A stretch of DNA of 64,000 bases, from assembly GCA_045657265.1 (NCBI GenBank), contig JAZOSU010000004.1, positions 13,990 to 77,989 on the forward strand. The letters run 5' to 3'. Below, in pieces: positions 59,209 through 64,000 of this stretch. The notes below the pieces were generated by a model. That model saw nothing but the letters and a program-made list of their open reading frames with translations. It had not been told where the DNA came from and ran no database searches. The position numbers were made by a program, and so were the translations under genes. The number at the start of each line of letters is the position of its first letter. Positions within the stretch are counted from its first letter, which is position 1. This DNA comes from RGIG9041 sp045657265 (GTDB lineage Bacteria > Bacillota > Clostridia > Oscillospirales > QAKW01).

Positions 59209-59823
59209 TTAAAATTCATTTATTATGTTTATTAAAGTTTGTTTTGCTGTTTCGTACTGTGTTTTGAAATCAGAGTCAGACTGTGCTCTTTTTTCATCAT
59301 ATGTTCTCAGACACAGGTAATACGGTTTAGCCAATGATTTAAAACCTGAAACATTATCCAAAAGTCCGCTATCATATGCCAAAAACGCATCTGACGTAAG
59401 ATAATCTGATGTCCCGAGAGCGCTTATATCTTCAAGAAAACCGCCCGCTTTGAGTTCTTGATAATTACGTTCATCAAGCAAAAACAAAGTACATTTACCA
59501 GATGCAAGATTTGCAGAACGTGCAGCCCCTGCACTGTTACTTTCCTGAAAAGTCGTACCGTAATTTATTGTGATTACCTGCGATTCATTTTTTCCGTCTT
59601 TGTTTGAATCAGGTGTATATTTATCAAAAAGCTGTACAATTTCTCCTGTCTGGAAAAAACTATCACTATATTCATATGAAACGTACAAAAGATTAAGGTC
59701 GTATGATCTTCTGTTTACACAACTGTTTACAGCTATTGCAAGTGCCATAACAAGTAAAAGTGCAATAAGCAAATGATTTTTATAATAGTACCATAAATTC
59801 TTGAGTTTTGCTTTTATATCCAT
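59209..59823 (-). CDS. membrane-anchored protein, function unknown
   Basis: 204 residues. Short basic cytoplasmic start, one membrane helix (about 17-33, LLIALLLVMALAIAVNS), then an extracellular domain. FLLDERNYQELKAGGFLEDIS and LAYDSGLLDNVSG recall the folds of extracellular solute-binding proteins, but no family is certain. It lies nine bases downstream of the GH20 gene, so it is co-transcribed. Confidence 0.7.
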   Translation of the reverse strand: MDIKAKLKNLWYYYKNHLLIALLLVMALAIAVNSCVNRRSYDLNLLYVSYEYSDSFFQTGEIVQLFDKYTPDSNKDGKNESQVITINYGTTFQESNSAGAARSANLASGKCTLFLLDERNYQELKAGGFLEDISALGTSDYLTSDAFLAYDSGLLDNVSGFKSLAKPYYLCLRTYDEKRAQSDSDFKTQYETAKQTLINIINEF

Positions 59824-59833
59824 AATTATTTCC

Positions 59834-61606
59834 TTATCTGAATGTATTCATATAACTTGTAGGACTTCTCCATGATCTAGTGAGAGGAATAATATCACAT
59901 TCGAGAGCTTCAATTCTATTAATTTTACCGTCAAGATAGTTCTGAACAGTTTCAAGGCAATCTTTCAGACGTAAAATAACACCGCCTATATCTTGTGTAT
60001 ATGATTCTATACCAAATGTTTTATAATCATAGTTCCAATATTTTTTGAATTCTGTATAAAACTCTTCATAGAACTCTAAAAGTTCAGGCATAGTTTTCTT
60101 AGCTGTTAGTTCAAGATATTCCCTATCCCCTGCTTTATATGCTTTCTGAAGATTAATATACATATCAATTTTGCGAATTGCTATTTCAAATAAATCTTTA
60201 TAGAATGTGTAATATTCATATTCGGGATATTTTTTAAGAACTTCATATGCTTTTATATGCATATCAAGAGCCTCGTTATAGTCTATTTCAAGATCAACAA
60301 GGTTGATAAGCGGATCGCCGTAGAATGTTGCTTTATTAAAGCTACGTGCACCACGAAGGTCAAGATATAAATCTGAAATTGCTTTAGCAAGTTCAGGCGT
60401 AACCCCTGTAAGTGCAAATGCTGCATCGTCGATATCTTTCTGAGTACAGTTTTCACCTTTGTAACAATATTCAGAAAACAGCGCAAGGCTTGGTGCCGCG
60501 TGCATATAGTCTGCAGCAGCTCCACCGCTTGCCCACTCGGTTGCAATTATTGTTTTTACATTATATTTAATTGCAGTTTTAAGGGCAGCATTTGTTGTTT
60601 TTGTAGTATACGTAAAGTTAGGAGCAAGACCGTCCCAAGTCCAGATACCGCCTGCAAAAGAAAGTTCGTTATCAAAACGTGCGTGTTGTGCAAAAACTTT
60701 ATCGTAATAATCTTCATCTTCGCTATAGTAATACCAGTATACAATATTCACGTATTTGGGAAGATTATCAATAATCTCCTGTTTAACTATATGTGTCTCG
60801 TTATACTGTCTTCCGCTTGGTTCATTAAAGAGCATATCGCTCCAGATCATAGGTTTTTCAAAATATTTTCTGCTTATATCGAGAACTTTAATAAGGTGTT
60901 CATTGAATATTTCAAACTCATCACGATAGCCGTGGAGTTTAAAGTATTTACCCATACCCATACCGTACGCTTCGTCCATACCCAAATGTATTTTCTGTGT
61001 ACGGAATGCAGATCGTACAGCTTTGATTGCAGCTTCTATGAAATCATATGTTTTCTGATCACCTACAAGCAACACTTTTTCAGTATCAGAAATAGCGCTT
61101 CCTTCTGCTGTTCTTAAATATTTAGCAAGATGACCAAGAGTCTGTATACAAGGAATTATTTCAACACCCAGTGAATATGCATAGTCATCAAGTTCTTTGA
61201 GTTCTGCAATGGAATATCTACCGCGAAGATGACCGAACATAGGATAGCCTTCTACTTCATAAAGATCTTCGGTATAAAGCATAATCATATTCATTCCGAG
61301 AGTAGCTATAACATCAATATATCTTTTAACGCCGTCAACGTTCATTACTTTACCACGGGACATATCAAGCATAGGTCCTACGGTATCAAAAACAGGTTTT
61401 TCTTTTATTTCAAAAGATGTTTCGCCTTTTTTAATATGCATCGCAAGAAGAAAATAACATCTTGCCATCTGAGCTTTAGAATTAAAACCTATAACTGCAT
61501 CTTTGCCATCAAATTTAACGTAAACTCCGTCTGAATTTTCCAAAACGTTTATATTACCGTTAAACTCAAAGCCGACAACGTCAAACACTTTGTTTTTGAT
61601 ATCCAC
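59834..61606 (-). CDS. glycoside hydrolase family 20 (beta-N-acetylhexosaminidase-like)
   Basis: 590 residues, no signal peptide, so cytoplasmic. GH20 TIM barrel: GPMLDMSRGKVMNVDGVKRYIDVIATLGMNMIMLY at 81 onward (quoted in parts here as GPMLDMSRGK and ATLGMNMIMLY), IIPCIQTLGHLAKYL, the catalytic Asp-Glu pair in HLGMDEAYGMG near 210, MIWSDML and WTWDGLAPNF. The GTG at 61606 has GGAGG six bases upstream and is preferred over an upstream ATG with none. Likely releases GlcNAc or GalNAc from imported oligosaccharides. Confidence 0.88.
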   Translation of the reverse strand: MDIKNKVFDVVGFEFNGNINVLENSDGVYVKFDGKDAVIGFNSKAQMARCYFLLAMHIKKGETSFEIKEKPVFDTVGPMLDMSRGKVMNVDGVKRYIDVIATLGMNMIMLYTEDLYEVEGYPMFGHLRGRYSIAELKELDDYAYSLGVEIIPCIQTLGHLAKYLRTAEGSAISDTEKVLLVGDQKTYDFIEAAIKAVRSAFRTQKIHLGMDEAYGMGMGKYFKLHGYRDEFEIFNEHLIKVLDISRKYFEKPMIWSDMLFNEPSGRQYNETHIVKQEIIDNLPKYVNIVYWYYYSEDEDYYDKVFAQHARFDNELSFAGGIWTWDGLAPNFTYTTKTTNAALKTAIKYNVKTIIATEWASGGAAADYMHAAPSLALFSEYCYKGENCTQKDIDDAAFALTGVTPELAKAISDLYLDLRGARSFNKATFYGDPLINLVDLEIDYNEALDMHIKAYEVLKKYPEYEYYTFYKDLFEIAIRKIDMYINLQKAYKAGDREYLELTAKKTMPELLEFYEEFYTEFKKYWNYDYKTFGIESYTQDIGGVILRLKDCLETVQNYLDGKINRIEALECDIIPLTRSWRSPTSYMNTFR

Positions 61607-61667
61607 AATTTGCCTCCAAGGTGGCATTTTCTTTAAGAATAATTATATATTAAAGAAAATAAAAAGT

Positions 61668-62129
61668 CTACATTAAATTTACAATCTCTCTTTTTAGTCT
61701 GACGGCGTATTCAAAAGCAATTTTTGTTCCGCTTATGCGACTTATTTTCTCGTCATAATAAACGATACAAAACTTACTTTTATCTATCATTTCATAATTG
61801 CGTTTAATATATACCGCTTTGCCTGAATCGATGATTTTTTGAGGATAATATGTATATTCGTAGTTTTTCAAAAGATAATCTTTATACTGTTCACTTATAT
61901 AGGGATATTCAGCCCGAACATATACTCGTTTTATATGGGGATATTTTTCTTTGATTTTTGATACAAGTTCATAACAAAGGTCATCAAATTGGCTTTTACT
62001 TCCGAAAAGAAAAGTATCAACGTTTTTATCTACGATTAATCTTTCAATAGTATCATATAGTTTAAGTTTTAATTGCTCAGTAATATTTATAGTCCTATGA
62101 CCAAATACACAACAAACATTATATTTCAC
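61668..62129 (-). CDS. SLOG-family protein (DUF1273/YpsA-like)
   Basis: 153 residues with a Rossmann-like nucleotide-binding fold. CCVFGHRTI at the N-terminus matches the TGHR of YpsA-type SLOG proteins; FLFGSKSQFDDLCYELV and SGTKIAFEYAVRLKREIVNL follow. The GTG at 62129 is chosen because GAGGTG lies five bases upstream. SLOG proteins are linked to nucleotide signals or to defence, but no partner effector is next to this one. Confidence 0.82.
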   Translation of the reverse strand: MKYNVCCVFGHRTINITEQLKLKLYDTIERLIVDKNVDTFLFGSKSQFDDLCYELVSKIKEKYPHIKRVYVRAEYPYISEQYKDYLLKNYEYTYYPQKIIDSGKAVYIKRNYEMIDKSKFCIVYYDEKISRISGTKIAFEYAVRLKREIVNLM

Positions 62130-62266
62130 AACGCACCTCAAAGTAAATGATTATTTAATTATTATACACTATCATTCACTTTAAGTAAATATTTCTGCAG
62201 TTTTATATTATAATAAAACGTCTTTCTTTTCGATAAAATATATTTATAAAGAAAAGGGGCGACAAA

Positions 62267-62497
62267 ATGAAAACAGAATTTCCTGAAAAATACATTACTC
62301 TTGGATTAAAAATTGCATACTATAGAAGAAAAGCAGGGTTTACACAAGAATATTTTGCTGAACTTATCGGAAAAAGTGTAAGTTTTGTAGGACAAGTTGA
62401 AGGTCCCGGTATCATACGCGGTGTATCTTTAGAAACTTTATTTAAAATATCACAAGTATTAAAAGTATCCCCATCTAAACTTTTGGAAGAAGATTAA
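62267..62497 (+). CDS. XRE-family HTH regulator
   Basis: 76 residues, one Cro/C1 helix-turn-helix: LGLKIAYYRRKAGFTQEYFAELIGKSVSFVGQVE and LETLFKISQVLKVSPSKLLEE. AAAAGGGGCG precedes the ATG. It stands alone between leftward genes. Target unknown. Confidence 0.85.
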   Translation: MKTEFPEKYITLGLKIAYYRRKAGFTQEYFAELIGKSVSFVGQVEGPGIIRGVSLETLFKISQVLKVSPSKLLEED

Positions 62498-62500
62498 TAA

Positions 62501-62558
62501 CTACCCCTCAGTCTTTTGCCAACGGCAAAATCCAGCTCCCCTGACAAGTGGAGCCAAG
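62501..62558. repeat. intergenic palindromic repeat
   Basis: CTACCCCTCAGTC followed by two hairpins, TTTTGCC-AAC-GGCAAAA and GCTCCCCTGACAAGTGGAGC. It begins just after the XRE stop. The CCCTCAGTC plus GCTCCCC pattern is familiar from dispersed repeats in Clostridia genomes (recollection, not searched here). Confidence 0.5.
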
Positions 62559-62574
62559 ATAAGAAAACACTTAT

Positions 62575-62619
62575 AAAAAAGGACTATGACATTTTATTAT
62601 GTCATAGTCCTTTAGTTTT
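62575..62619. terminator. bidirectional terminator, XRE / PspC
   Basis: AAAGGACTATGACAT (62578-62592) pairs with ATGTCATAGTCCTTT (62599-62613), 15 bp, with A6 before and AGTTTTG after. Confidence 0.85.
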
Positions 62620-62639
62620 GTTATTTAAAAATCGAATTA

Positions 62640-62831
62640 TTAGTTTTCAGGGTTACGTGGCATAACCAGTGCAGCAATAATGTAAAGCAAAATTCCTGAA
62701 CCTGCAAACAAAGCAACAAGCACCCAAATTAAACGTATAATTGTTGAATCGATTCCAAAATATTCAGCAATACCTGCGCATACACCATCAATTTTCTTAT
62801 CTGAATTTGATTTATATAATTTTTTATTCAT
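62640..62831 (-). CDS. PspC-domain membrane protein
   Basis: 63 residues, nearly all PspC domain: KLYKSNSDKKIDGVCAGIAEYFGIDSTIIRLIWVLVALF, quoted in parts as DGVCAGIAEYFG and STIIRLIWVL, then a membrane helix and VMPRNPE. GGGGAGG lies before the ATG. Related to the phage-shock response; small standalone forms are common in Clostridia. Membrane-stress role inferred. Confidence 0.9.
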   Translation of the reverse strand: MNKKLYKSNSDKKIDGVCAGIAEYFGIDSTIIRLIWVLVALFAGSGILLYIIAALVMPRNPEN

Positions 62832-62955
62832 ATAATATAATCCTCCCCTTTTGAATATTTATATCTACTTATATCTTAACTTTTGAACACATCAAAGTCA
62901 AGTTATTTCTTGTTCATAACTAATAATACAGTAAATTCATATTTTCTTATAAATT

Positions 62956-63888
62956 CTAATGATTTATATTAAAACTTTGTAAATACGCAGTTTCTTCTGC
63001 CTGTTGCTTTTTGCTCATATAATAGCCTTTATTATCCTCGTCTATTTCATAAAGGATTCTCACAACACTAAATTTACCATCAGGCCATTTATTAAATTTA
63101 AATCTCACAAATAGCTCATCACCATTCTCACATCTTCCAATACAAATATACTTATCAGAATTCTGACGAACTAAATCTGTACACTCCACATTAGCACCAC
63201 AGTTAGGGCAAATAAAATTGACAAGTTCCGGATCTGCAAGTGCCGCTTCTTTTGTAGAATAAGCTTTCGTAGAGTCACTTCTTTCTTTGGAATGACTTCC
63301 ATAGCACTTCATCTGCTTTATCAGTTCTGAATACTCCGCCAGTCCTTTAACCATATCCAGATGCAGACAAACACACACTGTATTTCTTGCATCATTGAGA
63401 GCATCATGTGCTTCAAGCGCTGGTTCACCGATCTTCTCCATAGCATACGAAAGAGAAACCTGTCTCTTTTCCTTTGCAATTTGGTCATCAAAGATCACTT
63501 GAATGTTATATGTACTCGGAATCCATTCTGTGTTTAGTTCGTGAAGGATCATATTATCTCGAAGTATTTCGATATCATCCGGTCCCCATGTGAGAAAGAC
63601 AAACTTCTCGCCACACCATTTTTGAAAATGTTTGAATGCAACAGAAAACGGGAAACCATACTGCAACTCCTCAGTAGTAATCTTGGTAAGTTTGGATACC
63701 TGTTTATGCATCTTAGTATAATATTTCGGTAACACCATAATTTTAAAAGTATCCAAAATATGATAGTTCTCATCAAGCTTAACTGCACCAATCTGAACAA
63801 TCTCACCATGAAGCATCACAGGTTTCTTGACCATGCTTTTAATATTATAGGGCTGATTCCATTCCATGTCTAAAACTATGTAATTCAT
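62956..63888 (-). CDS. DEDDh 3'-5' exonuclease with C-terminal zinc-ribbon region
   Basis: 310 residues. The exonuclease domain (about 1-175) has YIVLDMEWNQPY with the first acid pair, TWGPDDIEIL, and AHDALNDARNT with the His and last Asp, as in KapD/DnaQ-like enzymes. After about residue 220 comes CPNCGANVECTD and CIGRCENG, a four-Cys zinc-ribbon-like module not usual for KapD, and a basic tail. AAAAGGAG precedes the ATG. Substrate (RNA or DNA) unknown. Confidence 0.88.
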   Translation of the reverse strand: MNYIVLDMEWNQPYNIKSMVKKPVMLHGEIVQIGAVKLDENYHILDTFKIMVLPKYYTKMHKQVSKLTKITTEELQYGFPFSVAFKHFQKWCGEKFVFLTWGPDDIEILRDNMILHELNTEWIPSTYNIQVIFDDQIAKEKRQVSLSYAMEKIGEPALEAHDALNDARNTVCVCLHLDMVKGLAEYSELIKQMKCYGSHSKERSDSTKAYSTKEAALADPELVNFICPNCGANVECTDLVRQNSDKYICIGRCENGDELFVRFKFNKWPDGKFSVVRILYEIDEDNKGYYMSKKQQAEETAYLQSFNINH

Positions 63889-63949
63889 ATACTACTCCTT
63901 TTAGGTGATTGGCACCTTTTTCTTTTATATCCTTATTTTACAAAATATT

Positions 63950-63967
63950 GTGTCCAATAATTTGGAC
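63950..63967. promoter_or_regulatory. short inverted repeat upstream of the exonuclease gene
   Basis: GTCCAA-TAAT-TTGGAC about 60 bases before the exonuclease start. It could be an operator or part of a leader hairpin. Little else is visible in 63889-64000. Confidence 0.25.
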
Positions 63968-64000
63968 TTTTCCAACAAAAAATCAACTAAATAAAATACA

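Noticed and set aside
60500..61117. 205-codon frame opposite the GH20 gene
   Set aside because: Antisense shadow; Cys/Phe-rich composition typical of reversed AT-rich codons.
61668..62497. New anti-phage defence island
   Set aside because: One SLOG protein and one XRE regulator without effector genes is not enough; neighbours are ordinary chromosomal genes.

Overview
The window looks like chromosome from a low-GC, spore-forming Clostridia-type Firmicute, probably an Oscillospiraceae/Ruminococcaceae-like gut anaerobe. This is inferred from gene content, not from a marker-gene match. The signs are AT-rich intergenes, strong GGAGG ribosome binding sites, TTGACA-N17-TATAAT promoters, sporulation genes (spoIID, spoIIQ, spoIIID), a DnaD/DnaI-type helicase loader pair, T-box and lysine-riboswitch control, an L10 leader, and many ATGA stop/start overlaps.

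Layout. 1-2.3 kb is an accessory patch. Two multi-hairpin repeat arrays flank a three-gene cassette (small membrane protein, XRE regulator, four-helix-bundle protein), followed by four tRNA genes (Tyr, Thr, and two identical Gly copies). 2.4-6.5 kb is an amino-sugar operon in which GlmM carries an N-terminal XRE helix-turn-helix, followed by a GlmU-like left-handed beta-helix protein and GlmS. 6.7-10.1 kb holds a broken TIM-barrel isomerase gene, a PHP phosphatase, prs and an IS3-family remnant. 10.1-16.8 kb has alr-nnrD-DUF6106, then a Phe T-box with pheST and ireB. 16.8-20.4 kb is a sugar ABC importer without its ATPase, plus a lipoprotein. 20.4-24.6 kb has spoIIQ-spoIID and a lipoprotein-dnaI-dnaD operon. 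24.7-28.1 kb has hemolysin III with a zinc ribbon, and the lysine-riboswitch lysA-dapA operon. 28.1-33.4 kb is a five-gene operon with a two-component system. 33.6-50.5 kb is housekeeping: mfd-pth, an acyl-CoA ligase and an aminotransferase, clpX-clpP-tig, thrC, rnhB-rbgA-lepB. 50.6-54.1 kb is the rpmG-secE-nusG-rplKAJL cluster, which here ends without rpoB. 54.3-58.2 kb has a fused glycosyltransferase/pyruvyltransferase, ruvX, apbE and spoIIID. 58.2-64 kb has a decayed ceramidase-like gene, a GH20 hydrolase, a SLOG protein, XRE and PspC proteins and a DEDDh exonuclease.

How the genes work together. GlmS, GlmM and the beta-helix protein cover the steps from fructose-6-phosphate towards GlcNAc-1-phosphate. 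No glmS ribozyme is visible, and a palindrome sits at the predicted start of transcription, so the XRE-GlmM fusion is a candidate enzyme-regulator. Alr, LysA/DapA, the SpoIIQ/SpoIID wall enzymes and the CsaB-like fusion all feed cell-wall construction.

Most attractive for follow-up: the XRE-GlmM operon, the TGATG/TGAAG hairpin arrays and the cassette between them, and the IS-end palindromes used as transcription terminators. Two genes carry the same pair of lesions (a one-base homopolymer indel plus a nonsense codon) and are called pseudogenes. No CRISPR array, rRNA, prophage or complete insertion sequence was seen.
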